Source: DSUN01 sp035527715 (GTDB taxonomy: Bacteria; Planctomycetota; PUPC01; DSUN01). Taken from it: a stretch of 61,005 nucleotides of DNA. Where the stretch lies: the NCBI GenBank assembly GCA_035527715.1, contig DATKZY010000252.1:1-61005 (forward strand), in the 5' to 3' direction. Both the position numbers and the translations under genes were made by a program. Shown here one piece after another: positions 22,641 through 31,435 of the stretch. The notes beneath the pieces are model-generated. The model ran no database searches. It saw only the letters and a list, made by a program, of their open reading frames with translations, and was not told the DNA's origin. Each line of letters starts with the position of its first letter. Positions within the stretch are counted from its first letter, which is position 1.

Positions 22641-24734
22641 ATGCAGAAGGGACGTGAGTCTTTGGCCGATGATCTATCGAACTCTCCGGGCCCGCTGGCG
22701 CGGCGGCTGGGCGCCCTGGGCGCCGCGGCCCGGCGACGCGGCGGCTGGATTCTCCTGGCCATCCTGGCGCTCACCGTGCCCTGCCTGGTGCTGGTCTCGC
22801 ACCCGCAGATCGAGATGAATCCCGTTCTGATCTTCCCGCGGGCGGACCCGGTGATCGGCGACCTGCGGTATTTCTCCGACAACTTCGGCATCTCGGGGGT
22901 CATGGTCCTCCTGGTGCACGGGGACCCGGCGGCGCTATCGGGCAAGCTGCGCTCGCTGCGCGAGCGCCTCGAGGCCGGCGGCCACTTCACCATGGTGCAG
23001 GAGCAGCCGCTGCCGGGCCGGGAGCCGGCCACCGCAGTCATGGCCTTCCCGCGGGAGTCCTCGATGGACATCGCTCTCGCGCTCGTCGTGCGCGCCGAGG
23101 CCCGCCAGGCGCTGCGGGAGACGGGGCTGGACGCCGAGCTCACCGGCGCGCCGGTGTTTGCCGCGGAGTCGCGCGATTCGGTGCTCCACGACATCACGGT
23201 CACGGGGAGCATCGCCGCCGCGTTCGTGGCCGTGCTCCTGCTGGTCATGCTGCGCGACCCGGTGCTGCCCGTGGTGGCGATGCTGCCGCTGGGCGTGGGC
23301 CTCATCTGGGGCCGCGCACTGGCCACGGGGGCCTTCGGCCACGTGGACTTCCTGGTGGCCGGGCTGCCTGCGTCGCTGGTGGGGATGGGGATTGACTACG
23401 CCCTCTACCTGCGCGTCACGCAACTGGAGCACGCGGCCGAAGGGGGCGGCCGGCTCTGGGAGCGCGTCTACACACTCGTCGGCCCCCCGATGGTGGTGGG
23501 GGTGCTGACGGCGACTGGGGCGTTCTTCGCGCTGTTCCTCGCCGACATGCAGTCGCTCGCGCGCATGGGCATCCTGGGCGGCGTCACCCTCATCGCGATC
23601 TTCGCCCTCACGCTCCTGGCGGCGCCGATCCTGATGGACACGCGGGACCGCGTGGGGCTGCGCTGGGCGCCGCACGACACACGCTGGCTCGGGCGCCTGG
23701 CGGGCGCGGCCGCCCGCGCGCGCCCGTGGACGCTTGGCGCCTTCGCCCTCCTCACCGTGCCGCTGCTGCTTTCGGCCCTGCGCATCCGGGTGAACACGGA
23801 CCCCATGGCCTACGAGGACCCGTCGCTGCCGAGCCGCCGCATCCACGCCGAGCTGGCGGCGCGGATGGGCCTCGTGCTCGACCCCATCCTCGTCGCGACG
23901 CGCGACCTGGCCGCCGAGCGCCGCGTCCTGGCCCACCTCCAGGGCCTCCTGGGGCCGGGGAAGCTCTTCAGCCGGGGCGAATGCCTGTCGGCCTATGCCG
24001 ACGGCCTGGGGCTGCCGCCCGCGCTCCGCACCCTGGTGTCGGAGCCGCTCGACCTCCTGATGAGCCGCGTGCCGGGTGCCCGCGCCCTCCTGGGCAAGGA
24101 CGGGCATCGCTGCCTGCTGCTCTATCCGCAGGCCGACCCCTACGAGGGCACGCGGCTCGCCGAGCTGGTCGCCGCGGCCGAGTCGCTCCGCACGGAGTGC
24201 GGGCGCGACGTGGTGCGGGTCTCCGGCGCCCCGCTCGTCTACCATCATCTGTCGCGTCTGATTCGGGGCAACCTGATACGCACAGGTGTGGGCGCCGCGG
24301 CGGTCATGGTCCTCGTGCTGGCGGCGCTGTTGCGGCGGCCCCGCGACGTGGCCGCCGCCATCCTGCCTCTGGCCGGAGCACTCGTGTGGATGTTCGGGAT
24401 CGTGCAGTGGGCCGGCGGACAGCTCACCGCCGCCAACGTGATCGTCCTGCCCCTCATTGTCGGGCTGGGCGTAGACTACGGCGTCTACATCCTGTTCCGC
24501 CTGCGGAGCGCGCCCCTGGAGCGGGCAGTGTCCACCACCGGCCGGGCGGTGCTCATCGCCGGGGGCACGACGGCGGGGGGGTTCCTGGCCCTCGCCCTGG
24601 GGAACAACCGCGCCATCGCCGGCATGGGCCTCGCCGCGGGCATCGGCGTCCTGGCCTGCCTGGTCTGGAGCCTGATCTTCCTTCCCGCGCTGATTGCCCC
24701 CCGGCGTCAGTCCTCAATGACCAATGACCAGTGA
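22641..24734 (+). CDS. RND/MMPL-superfamily transporter
   Basis: A 697-residue membrane protein with the duplicated MMPL/RND plan. A first membrane helix (GWILLAILALTVPCLVLV) and extracellular loop lead to five helices containing GMGIDYALYL; a second copy has GLGVDYGVYILFRL. The paired G-x-D-Y motifs are the proton-relay positions of the MmpL/HpnN group, which move lipids or hopanoids across the envelope. GGAGG abuts the ATG, so TTG at 22662 with AAGGGA upstream is an alternative start. The last residues (SSMTNDQ) are encoded by the CAATGAC heptamer repeat. Confidence 0.85.
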   Translation: MQKGRESLADDLSNSPGPLARRLGALGAAARRRGGWILLAILALTVPCLVLVSHPQIEMNPVLIFPRADPVIGDLRYFSDNFGISGVMVLLVHGDPAALSGKLRSLRERLEAGGHFTMVQEQPLPGREPATAVMAFPRESSMDIALALVVRAEARQALRETGLDAELTGAPVFAAESRDSVLHDITVTGSIAAAFVAVLLLVMLRDPVLPVVAMLPLGVGLIWGRALATGAFGHVDFLVAGLPASLVGMGIDYALYLRVTQLEHAAEGGGRLWERVYTLVGPPMVVGVLTATGAFFALFLADMQSLARMGILGGVTLIAIFALTLLAAPILMDTRDRVGLRWAPHDTRWLGRLAGAAARARPWTLGAFALLTVPLLLSALRIRVNTDPMAYEDPSLPSRRIHAELAARMGLVLDPILVATRDLAAERRVLAHLQGLLGPGKLFSRGECLSAYADGLGLPPALRTLVSEPLDLLMSRVPGARALLGKDGHRCLLLYPQADPYEGTRLAELVAAAESLRTECGRDVVRVSGAPLVYHHLSRLIRGNLIRTGVGAAAVMVLVLAALLRRPRDVAAAILPLAGALVWMFGIVQWAGGQLTAANVIVLPLIVGLGVDYGVYILFRLRSAPLERAVSTTGRAVLIAGGTTAGGFLALALGNNRAIAGMGLAAGIGVLACLVWSLIFLPALIAPRRQSSMTNDQ

Positions 24735-24801
24735 CCAATGACCAAGTAAGGCCAGGGCGGGCCGCCTGCCCTGGTCATTCGTCATTCGACATTGGTCACT
24801 T
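24715..24801. repeat. inverted CAATGAC heptamer arrays
   Basis: Left arm: CAATGAC CAATGAC CAGTGAC CAATGAC; right arm: inverted GTCATTC/GTCACTT units at 24773-24801, separated by about 25 bp. The stop codons and last codons of two convergent genes (RND exporter and DUF116) lie inside the two arms. The fold-back could terminate transcription from both sides. Confidence 0.75.
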
Positions 24802-25258
24802 GCCGCGGAGCGGCGGGCCGCGTCAGCCACGCGATCGCCTTCTCCACCTCGGCCACGTCCACATCGGTTTCAGTGCACGGGCCGTGCGGCCGGCGATTGC
24901 GCAACGCGACGACCACCTTGGGCAGGCACGCGAGGATGCCCGCCCGCAACTCCTTCTCGCAGGCGACGGCGACGATCGCCCGAATGTGCTTCTGGCGGGC
25001 GAGTTCCGCCGCCCTTCGCCCGCCCCTCGCCAGGGCGACCGCTACGCCCGCCCGCTCGCACGCCTCGAGGAGGGGGCCGATCCGGCAGCGTCCGCACCGC
25101 CGGCACTCGGCGAGGTCGCCCACCACGTTCTGCTTGCAGGCGGCCGCCTGAAGGCACGAGGGCAGCAGCACGAGGATCTGGCCGGGCGTCACCCGCGGCC
25201 GGCGTGCTCTCACGCTGAGGTTGTTCAAGCCGATCACGACTCGGTCGAACGCGTCCAT
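24782..25258 (-). CDS. DUF116 family protein
   Basis: A 158-residue cytoplasmic protein of the DUF116 family, identified by the cysteine-rich core PSCLQAAACKQNVVGDLAEC followed by RRCGRC, probably binding an iron-sulfur cluster or zinc, and by IVAVACEKELRAGIL. The last residues (RQVTNVE) come from the heptamer repeat. It lies 29 nt after metG on the same strand; DUF116 genes are often next to formyltransferase or aminoacyl-tRNA genes. Biochemical role is not known. Confidence 0.75.
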   Translation of the reverse strand: MDAFDRVVIGLNNLSVRARRPRVTPGQILVLLPSCLQAAACKQNVVGDLAECRRCGRCRIGPLLEACERAGVAVALARGGRRAAELARQKHIRAIVAVACEKELRAGILACLPKVVVALRNRRPHGPCTETDVDVAEVEKAIAWLTRPAAPRQVTNVE

Positions 25259-25287
25259 GTCCTTTCCCTGGACGTCCGGAGGCGGGC

Positions 25288-26979
25288 TCAGCCGCGCTCC
25301 CCGGCGAAGCGCGCCTGGAGCGTGGCGACCTGGGCGTCCTCGATCTTGGTGAAGAGCGGCGTCGGCGTGGGGCTCACCTTGTGGCCTGTGAGGCAGGCCC
25401 AGTCCTCGATGCCCGACCAGGGCTGCGTCTCGGGCGAGGCGTCGAGACCGAGGTTGGCGAAGAGCTGCCGCGTGGCAAACGGGATGAAGGGCGAGCCGAG
25501 GACCGCGAAGGCGCGACAAAGGTGCACGCAGGTGTTCAGGGCAAGGCCGGCGGCGGCTTTGTCGGTCTTTACCTGGTGCCAGGGCTGGCGCACCTGGAGG
25601 TAGCCGTTGGCCGCGGCCCACGCGTCGCGCTGGGCGCGCACGGCTTTTTGGAACGAGCATTCCTCCATCGCCGCGTCCACGGCGCGCACGGTGTCGGCCA
25701 GGGTCTTGCGGATGGCGGCCTCGGGCTCGCCCGCGCCGATGGCCTCGGGCACCACGCCGCCCCAGTGCTTGTTGAGGAAGGTGAGGCTGCGGTGGACGAA
25801 GTTGCCCAGCACATTGGCCAGGTCGCTGTTCACGGCGCTCTGGAAGCCGGCCCAGGTGAAATCGCTGTCGCCCTTCTCGGGCGCGACGACGCACAGGTAG
25901 TAGCGCCAGTAGTCGGCGGGGAACAGCTCGACCGCCTGGTCGCTGAAGACGCCGCGTCCCTGGCTGGTCGAGAACTTCCCGCCCTCGTAGTTCAGCCACT
26001 CGAATGCCTTGAGCATGTCGCACAGCACGAACCCGTCGTCGGCCGCCATGATGACGGCAGGCCAGGTGACGGCGTGGAAGGGCACATTGTCCTTGCCGAT
26101 GAACTGCACGAGGCGCGTGGCGGGGTCCTTCCAGTAGTGCTGCCAGGCCTCGGGCGTGCCGCGGGCGTCGGCCCACTCCATGGAGATACCAATATATCCA
26201 ATGGGAGCGTCGAACCAGACGTAGAAGACCTTGTCGCGATAGCCGTCGAGAGGCACGGGCACGCCCCACTTGAGGTCGCGGGTGATGCAGCGCTCGCGCA
26301 GCCCCTCGTTGAGCCACTTGTGGGCGATGCTCAGGGTGGTCTTGGGCCAGTGGGTGCGGGTGGCGATCCACTGTTCGACCAGCGGCGTGGCCTTCGGGAG
26401 GTCGAGGAACAGGTGCTTCGACCCGCGCACTTCGAGGTTGCTGCGCTGGCACACGGCGCAGCGCGGCTCGCGCAGGTCGGCGGGGTCGAGCAGCTTGGTG
26501 CAGCTCTCGCACTGGTCGCCCAGGGCGCGGGCGAAGCCGCAGAAGGGGCACGTGCCCTGCACGTAGCGGTCGGGCAGGAAGCGCAGGCAATCGGCGCAGT
26601 AGAGCTGGCGGATGGCCCGCTCGGCAATGTAGCCGCGCTCCCACAGCCGCAGGAACAGGCGCTGCGTGATCGCGCGGTTCTGGGGACTGGACGTGCGGCC
26701 GAAGTAGTCGAACGACAGGCCGAGCTGCTCGTAGATGCGCTTCTGGACCGCGTAGTACTTGGCGGCGTATTCCTCGACGGGCAGCCCCTCCTCGAGGGCG
26801 GCCAGTTCGCAGGGCGTGCCGTGCTCGTCGGTGCCGCACACGGCCAGCACGTCGTGGCCCTGCATCCGCCGCCAGCGCGCGTAGATGTCGGCCGGCAGCA
26901 GCGAGCCGATCACGTTGCCCAGGTGCTTCACGCCGTTCACGTAGGGCAGCGCGGAGGTGACCAGGAACTTCTGACTCAT
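25288..26979 (-). CDS. metG: methionyl-tRNA synthetase
   Basis: A 563-residue class I synthetase charging tRNA-Met. HIGH motif is HLGN (KHLGNVIGS, residues 18-26) and the connective peptide carries two zinc knuckles (CADC...CPFC and CESC...CAVC), marking the MetG1 type. The KMSKS position reads KFSTSQGRGVF, so the second lysine is missing; archaeal-type enzymes use KFSKS. The C-terminal anticodon domain ends without the EMAP-like dimer domain. First gene of a two-gene unit with DUF116, with its own promoter. Confidence 0.95.
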   Translation of the reverse strand: MSQKFLVTSALPYVNGVKHLGNVIGSLLPADIYARWRRMQGHDVLAVCGTDEHGTPCELAALEEGLPVEEYAAKYYAVQKRIYEQLGLSFDYFGRTSSPQNRAITQRLFLRLWERGYIAERAIRQLYCADCLRFLPDRYVQGTCPFCGFARALGDQCESCTKLLDPADLREPRCAVCQRSNLEVRGSKHLFLDLPKATPLVEQWIATRTHWPKTTLSIAHKWLNEGLRERCITRDLKWGVPVPLDGYRDKVFYVWFDAPIGYIGISMEWADARGTPEAWQHYWKDPATRLVQFIGKDNVPFHAVTWPAVIMAADDGFVLCDMLKAFEWLNYEGGKFSTSQGRGVFSDQAVELFPADYWRYYLCVVAPEKGDSDFTWAGFQSAVNSDLANVLGNFVHRSLTFLNKHWGGVVPEAIGAGEPEAAIRKTLADTVRAVDAAMEECSFQKAVRAQRDAWAAANGYLQVRQPWHQVKTDKAAAGLALNTCVHLCRAFAVLGSPFIPFATRQLFANLGLDASPETQPWSGIEDWACLTGHKVSPTPTPLFTKIEDAQVATLQARFAGERG

Positions 26980-27016
26980 GCATCGTCCTCGCAGGGGAAA
27001 TGACCCTTATCCCGGC

Positions 27017-27045
27017 ATTTTACCATGCCCGGTGGCGATTCTCAA
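27017..27045 (-). promoter_or_regulatory. metG promoter
   Basis: Minus strand TTGAGA (27045-27040), 17-bp spacer, TAAAAT (27022-27017), about 38 nt before the gene. Confidence 0.6.
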
Positions 27046-27135
27046 ACGGGGGGGCCATACTCAGGACGCTTGAGTGCATTGCCCCCAGCCCCACCAGTGC
27101 CCTTGCCCTCCCTGCGGCCTTCCCTCCCTCAGATT

Positions 27136-27255
27136 CACAGAATGCCAACTGCCTCTCTCAGGGGTTGGCATTCTGTGAACTCCTGGCCGGACGCTGCCGG
27201 ATCGCCGATTTGGACAGAATGCCAACAGCGCCTGGGCGAGGTGCTTGGCATTCTG
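27136..27255 (+). repeat. 120-bp double-hairpin repeat, copy 2
   Basis: Inverted copy of 3151-3270. The hairpin CACAGAATGCCAAC (27136-27149) / GTTGGCATTCTGTG (27164-27177) is followed by the conserved linker and the second hairpin CAGAATGCCAA (27215-27225) / TTGGCATTCTG (27245-27255). It fills part of the 369-bp gap between metG and the sulfatase; the remainder holds the metG promoter and nothing else I can see. Confidence 0.85.
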
Positions 27256-27348
27256 AGGCCAGTGGAGCGGGCATGGCGCCCCATTCGGAAGCCCCGTCTC
27301 GTAACCATATAACTGGCTTGATCTTACGCCGACATGCCCGCCGGGCGC

Positions 27349-28809
27349 TCAGTTCTTGCCCTTGGCCTTCCTCGCCTTGCCGGGCCTGCCGGCGGCGTCG
27401 CGCGGCTCGGGGATGCGGCCCTGGTCGTCGCTCTCCTTGAGCCACTCCTCCAGCGCGGCCCGCAGGCGCTTGAGCGTGTCGGCGTGCTGGGGCGAGGCGG
27501 CGAGGTTGCGGATCTCGTGCGGGTCCTCCTGGAGGTCGTACAGCTCCTCCTCGGGCATGGTCGGGGCGCACAGGGCCGCCTGCGGGGGCGTGAGCTTGCC
27601 CTCGGCGTGGAGCTGTTTGAGCAGGTTCCACACGGGGTACGACCGCTCCTTGTAGGCGTTGGCCTGGAGGAACGGCCGGTCGGGCGTGAAGTTGCGGATG
27701 TAGCGGTAGCGTGCGCCGCGCAGCGTGCGGAGGCGGAACTCCGTCTCGTCGCAGCGGTCGCGCGCGCCGAACACGTATTCGCGGGGCGGCTCGGCCCGGT
27801 CGCCGAGGAAGATGCGGCCCTGCATCTTCGGCGGCTTGGCCGCGCCGGCGAGGGCGAGCATCGTGGGCGCGAGGTCAATCGCGCACAGCAGCCGCTCGTC
27901 CACCGTGCCGGGCTTCAGTTGGGCGGGCGCGGGCAGCTTCTTCGGCCAGCGGATGACGAGCGGCACGTGCAGGCCCTCTTCGTAGACGAACTGCTTGCCG
28001 CGCACGTGGGCCTGGCCGTTGTCGCCGAAGAACACGACGAGCGTGTTGTCGGCCAGCCCGTCGGCCTCGAGCTGCGCGAGGATCAGGCCGATCTTGCGGT
28101 CCAGCTCGCTCGCCGCGTCGAGATACCGCGCCCAGTCCCCGCGCGCGACGGGATGGTCGGGGTAGTAGGGCGGGAGTTCGACCTTCGCGGGGTCGGCGCG
28201 CTTCTCGCCGTTGAACCCGCGATGGGTCTCGTGGAAGTTCACCTGGGCGAAGAAGGGCTGATGCGCCTTGAGGTCGGCCCAGCGGTTGCCATCGAAGGGC
28301 TTGCCCTCGGGCGCGAAGTTCCAGTCGGTCTTGCCCGTGCCGCGGAAGCCGCAGGCGGGCGGCAACTGTACGACGTTGGCCGTGTAGTAGCCGGCGTCGC
28401 GCAGCCACTCGGAGAGCAGGCGCACGCCCTCGGGCAGCTTGAAGCCGTCGCCGCGGTGCGAGCGGTGGTGGTGCGCGCCGATGGTGGTGGCGTACATGCC
28501 GGTCATGAAGGCCGACCGGCTGGATGAGCACACGGGCGCCGTGGTGTAGAAGCGCGTGAAGCGCACCCCCTCCTGGCACAGGCGATTCAGGTTCGGCGTC
28601 CACACTTCTTTCGTGCCGTAGCACTCCAGCTCGACGCCCAGGTCCTCGCCGATCAGCCACAGGATGTTGGGGCGCGGCCCGGCCGCCGAAGGCTCGGCCT
28701 CGGCCCCCGCGCAGAGGGCGGGCAGGTGCGCCGCGGCCGCGAGGGCCGAACAGCGCTGGAGAAACTGCCGCCGCCCCAAGCCTGTCCCCGATGAAGTGCG
28801 TGCATTCAT
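27349..28809 (-). CDS. Tat-exported sulfatase
   Basis: A 486-residue type I sulfatase (S1 family). Twin-arginine-like signal GRRQFLQRC at residues 12-20; catalytic-site Asp-poor start PNILWLIGEDLGVE; formylglycine motif C94-S-S-S-R98 (canonical CxPSR, here Ser instead of Pro) followed by SAFMTGMYATTIGAH; metal-binding VVFFGDNGQAH. It would remove sulfate from polysaccharides outside the cytoplasm and needs an anaerobic or FGE-type maturase that is not in the window. ATG 28809 is set by AGGAGG upstream. Ends with a Lys/Arg-rich tail. Confidence 0.9.
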   Translation of the reverse strand: MNARTSSGTGLGRRQFLQRCSALAAAAHLPALCAGAEAEPSAAGPRPNILWLIGEDLGVELECYGTKEVWTPNLNRLCQEGVRFTRFYTTAPVCSSSRSAFMTGMYATTIGAHHHRSHRGDGFKLPEGVRLLSEWLRDAGYYTANVVQLPPACGFRGTGKTDWNFAPEGKPFDGNRWADLKAHQPFFAQVNFHETHRGFNGEKRADPAKVELPPYYPDHPVARGDWARYLDAASELDRKIGLILAQLEADGLADNTLVVFFGDNGQAHVRGKQFVYEEGLHVPLVIRWPKKLPAPAQLKPGTVDERLLCAIDLAPTMLALAGAAKPPKMQGRIFLGDRAEPPREYVFGARDRCDETEFRLRTLRGARYRYIRNFTPDRPFLQANAYKERSYPVWNLLKQLHAEGKLTPPQAALCAPTMPEEELYDLQEDPHEIRNLAASPQHADTLKRLRAALEEWLKESDDQGRIPEPRDAAGRPGKARKAKGKN

Positions 28810-28849
28810 GGGATGCCTCCTGCCTGGCTGTTCAGAGTTCCGGGTCCGC

Positions 28850-28878
28850 ATTCTACCACCCGCAACCGTGGCCCACAA
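28850..28878 (-). promoter_or_regulatory. sulfatase promoter
   Basis: Minus strand TTGTGG (28878-28873), 17-bp spacer, TAGAAT (28855-28850). The -35 is weak. Confidence 0.4.
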
Positions 28879-28913
28879 GGCGCTTGCGCGGGGCGGGCGA
28901 AGATGGTAGACGG

Positions 28914-28997
28914 GTGACGCGTGACCCGTGACGCGTGACAAGAGAAGCACGAGGTGATGCAGGCTCTTTCCTCCTCTGGTCACGCGTCACGCGTCAT
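28914..28997. repeat. GTGACGC heptamer inverted pair, locus A
   Basis: Left arm GTGACGC GTGACCC GTGACGC GTGACAA (28914-28941); right arm of inverted units GGTCACGCGTCACGCGTCA (28979-28997); about 37 bp between. Located between divergent sulfatase and MFS genes. Confidence 0.85.
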
Positions 28998-29011
28998 CGG
29001 GGTGTTTGGCG

Positions 29012-30160
29012 ATGGGCAAGAGGCGGTTGCTGGTGCCGGAGTTGTGGCTGCTCTCGGGCGCGTTCTTCTTCATCTTCCTGGGGCCTGGGGCTATTCAGCA
29101 GCATCTCGACCGGGCGCTGGGCGAGAAGCGGTTTCTCGCCCTCGCAACGGTCTACCTGTCGTTCTGCTTCTGGCGGGTTTTCGTGGGCGTGACGCTGCGG
29201 GCGCTCGGCGGGTTCGCGTCGGAGCTCCTCGGCGCGGCGACGTATTTCGGCTTCGTGGCGACGCTGTGGCTCTCGACCGGCTGGGTGCCCGTGCTGGCGG
29301 CGGCCGCGCTGTGGGGCTGGGGCGCCGCGTCGCTCTGGATCACGAGCCAGGCGCAACTGCTCGACGCCACGGAGCGCCACGGGGCGTCGAGCGGCCTCTT
29401 CTATGCGGCGCTCACGGCGGGACAGGCGCTGGGCGTCGTGCTCCTGGGCCTCGCCGCCACGCGCGACGCGCTGCTCCTCACGAGCCTGGCCCTGGGGGTG
29501 CCCGGGCTGGTGCTCCTGTGTTTCGTGCCGCGCACGCACGCGCGACGCGAGGGCTTCTCGCTTGCCGGCTTCTGGCGGGTCGCGCGCCGGCGGCCCGTGG
29601 TGCCCGTGGGGGTGATCCTGCTCTGCTCGTCGCTGTCGTATGGGATTCTGCTCGGCGTGTTCAGCGAGATCTCGAGGGTGGCGACGGGCAGCCAGTGGCC
29701 GGCCGTGGCCTTCTACGTGGCGCGGGTGGCCCTCTGCTTCCCCGCGGGCGCGCTGGGCGATGCGATCGGGCAGGGGCGGGTGCTGAAGGCGAGCTTCCTG
29801 CTGGCGGCGGCGGGCATCCTGGCAGCGGCCTTGTGGCGGGGCAGCCCCGGGCTCTCGCTCGCCCTGTGCGCCGGCGCGATGGCCATGCAGAGCACCCTGG
29901 CGCAGTCGAGTGCGATGGCGCTGATGGGGCAGGCGGCGCCCAGCGAGAGCCGGCACCTGGCCCTCGGCGCGGCCTTCGTGTGGCGCGACTTGGGGATCGT
30001 CCTCCCCCTCTTCGTCGCCGGCGCCCTGCGGGGCCTGCTGCCGAGCGGCGCCGCGGTCGGCGAGGTCTTCCGCTACGCCCTCTTCGGCTTCGCCGCAGTC
30101 TTCGTCGGCTGTGCCTTCCTTTGCGGCAAGCTGGGGGCTCAGGCCCGGCGGCTGCTCTGA
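29012..30160 (+). CDS. MFS permease
   Basis: A 382-residue membrane protein with about 11-12 hydrophobic helices in two halves joined by a basic loop (RRRPVVPVG). The Arg-rich cytoplasmic loops and the layout fit a small major facilitator permease. Substrate is not predictable. ATG 29012 is used; a TTG two codons earlier is possible. It ends 2 nt from the convergent zinc-finger gene. Confidence 0.7.
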   Translation: MGKRRLLVPELWLLSGAFFFIFLGPGAIQQHLDRALGEKRFLALATVYLSFCFWRVFVGVTLRALGGFASELLGAATYFGFVATLWLSTGWVPVLAAAALWGWGAASLWITSQAQLLDATERHGASSGLFYAALTAGQALGVVLLGLAATRDALLLTSLALGVPGLVLLCFVPRTHARREGFSLAGFWRVARRRPVVPVGVILLCSSLSYGILLGVFSEISRVATGSQWPAVAFYVARVALCFPAGALGDAIGQGRVLKASFLLAAAGILAAALWRGSPGLSLALCAGAMAMQSTLAQSSAMALMGQAAPSESRHLALGAAFVWRDLGIVLPLFVAGALRGLLPSGAAVGEVFRYALFGFAAVFVGCAFLCGKLGAQARRLL

Positions 30161-30162
30161 CC

Positions 30163-30588
30163 CTACCAGGGCTTGAGCGACGCGATGCTCTCCTCAATGA
30201 GCTTGAGGAGGGCGCCCTTCACGCCTGGGACGGGCGGCTCTTTCTGCAACTCGCCCGATTTCTTGAGTTGCTGGCGCACCAACTTGACCTCAGTGAACTC
30301 GCCCGGGTCGAACCAGAGTCCGTGGCACGCCTTGCACATATCAATCTTGGCGAGAGTCTGCGGGTATCGGAAGGTGTAGAGCGGCCGGGAGCACCTGGGG
30401 CAGCGGCGGCGGCTGGCCTCCGCGTCCTTGGGCACTTCGAGGTGGCTGGCCGCGGTCGAGAGAACGCGGTTCAGCTCATCGGCATCGAACCACACGCCCT
30501 TGCAGGCCGGGCAGACGTCCACCATCACCCTGTGCTTCTGAAGCTCGGCCCCCACGAGATCGCTCGTCTGGCAACTGGGGCACTTCAT
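30163..30588 (-). CDS. tandem zf-TFIIB-type zinc-finger protein
   Basis: A 141-residue cytoplasmic protein with two zf-TFIIB domains. The first has KCPSC...VCPACKGVWFDADEL and the second RCPRC...MCKACHGLWFDPGEF, each a CxxC-CxxC ribbon followed by the conserved GxWFDxxEL. The start ATG is followed at once by the first CxxC. Last gene of the four-gene DUF1080/TPM operon (10-nt gap). Confidence 0.85.
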   Translation of the reverse strand: MKCPSCQTSDLVGAELQKHRVMVDVCPACKGVWFDADELNRVLSTAASHLEVPKDAEASRRRCPRCSRPLYTFRYPQTLAKIDMCKACHGLWFDPGEFTEVKLVRQQLKKSGELQKEPPVPGVKGALLKLIEESIASLKPW

Positions 30589-30598
30589 GGCCTGCTCC

Positions 30599-31435
30599 TC
30601 ACCAGCTACCGGTGGCTCCTCCGCCGCCGGAGAAGCCGCCGCCAAAGCCGCCGCCGAAGCCCCCAGAGCTCCAGCCGCTGCTGCGTCCCCTCGACGCGTG
30701 CCGCAGGATGCTGATGATTAGGGTGATCGCCGCCAGGACCAGCATGATCAGCAGGCCCACAGCCATCCAGCCCCACCCACGCTTGCCGCTTCGGAACAGG
30801 CTGTAGGCGATGAGGCCGACGACGGGGATCGCGACCAGCAGGCCGATCAGCGTCCAGTTCCAGCTGATGCGCACGCCGGCGAACTCGCGGAGGATCGCTC
30901 TCGCGCCCTCCGTGATGCCGCCCGCATAGTCGTCTCTCTTGAAGCTCGGGACGATGACGTCGTTGACGATGCGCGCGGCGTCGGCGTCTCTCGCCCGGCC
31001 GTAGCCCGCCCCCAACTCGATGCGGACCTTCCGGTCGTTCCGCGCCACGAGGAGCAGGACGCCTTTGTTCGCGGGCATGTTGCCGATTCCGTAGGCGTCG
31101 AAGAGCCCTCGTGCGAATGCCTCGATGGACTGGTTCGGCGTGCCCGGGTAGTCGCGGATGGAGCCGAGGGTGACGATGACGATCTCGACGCCGGTGCGGC
31201 TCTCGGCCTCCCAGAGCCATCGCTCGATCCGCTCTTCCTCGTTGGCCGTGAGGAGGCCGGCGAGGTCGGTGACGTAGCCGGCGTCGGGGTTCGGGAAGGG
31301 CGAGTAGTCCTTCTGGACGCGCGTCTGTGGTGGGGCGCCGGTGGGACGGTCAGCGACGCAGCCCGCCGCGGCAAGTGCGGCCAGGAGGGCGGCCGCCCAG
31401 CTACTGCTCGAACGCCACTTCGTCGGGAATCTCAT
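30599..31435 (-). CDS. TPM-domain lipoprotein (YgcG-like)
   Basis: A 278-residue lipoprotein (lipobox AAGC) with a TPM phosphatase-like domain (YVTDLAGLLTANEEERIERW, GVEIVIVTLGS, NKGVLLLVARNDRKVRIELG). Two membrane helices follow and then a Gly/Ser/Phe-rich tail (GGFGGGFGGGFSGGG). YgcG-type proteins are envelope-bound and in some species assist photosystem or other complex maintenance; no defined reaction. GGAGGA lies 6 nt before the ATG, which is inside the upstream TPM gene (35-nt overlap). Confidence 0.85.
   Translation of the reverse strand: MRFPTKWRSSSSWAAALLAALAAAGCVADRPTGAPPQTRVQKDYSPFPNPDAGYVTDLAGLLTANEEERIERWLWEAESRTGVEIVIVTLGSIRDYPGTPNQSIEAFARGLFDAYGIGNMPANKGVLLLVARNDRKVRIELGAGYGRARDADAARIVNDVIVPSFKRDDYAGGITEGARAILREFAGVRISWNWTLIGLLVAIPVVGLIAYSLFRSGKRGWGWMAVGLLIMLVLAAITLIISILRHASRGRSSGWSSGGFGGGFGGGFSGGGGATGSW

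Noticed and set aside
28914..28997. CRISPR array
   Set aside because: Units are only 7 bp with no spacers of constant length; these are tandem heptamers in inverted arms, and no cas gene is present.
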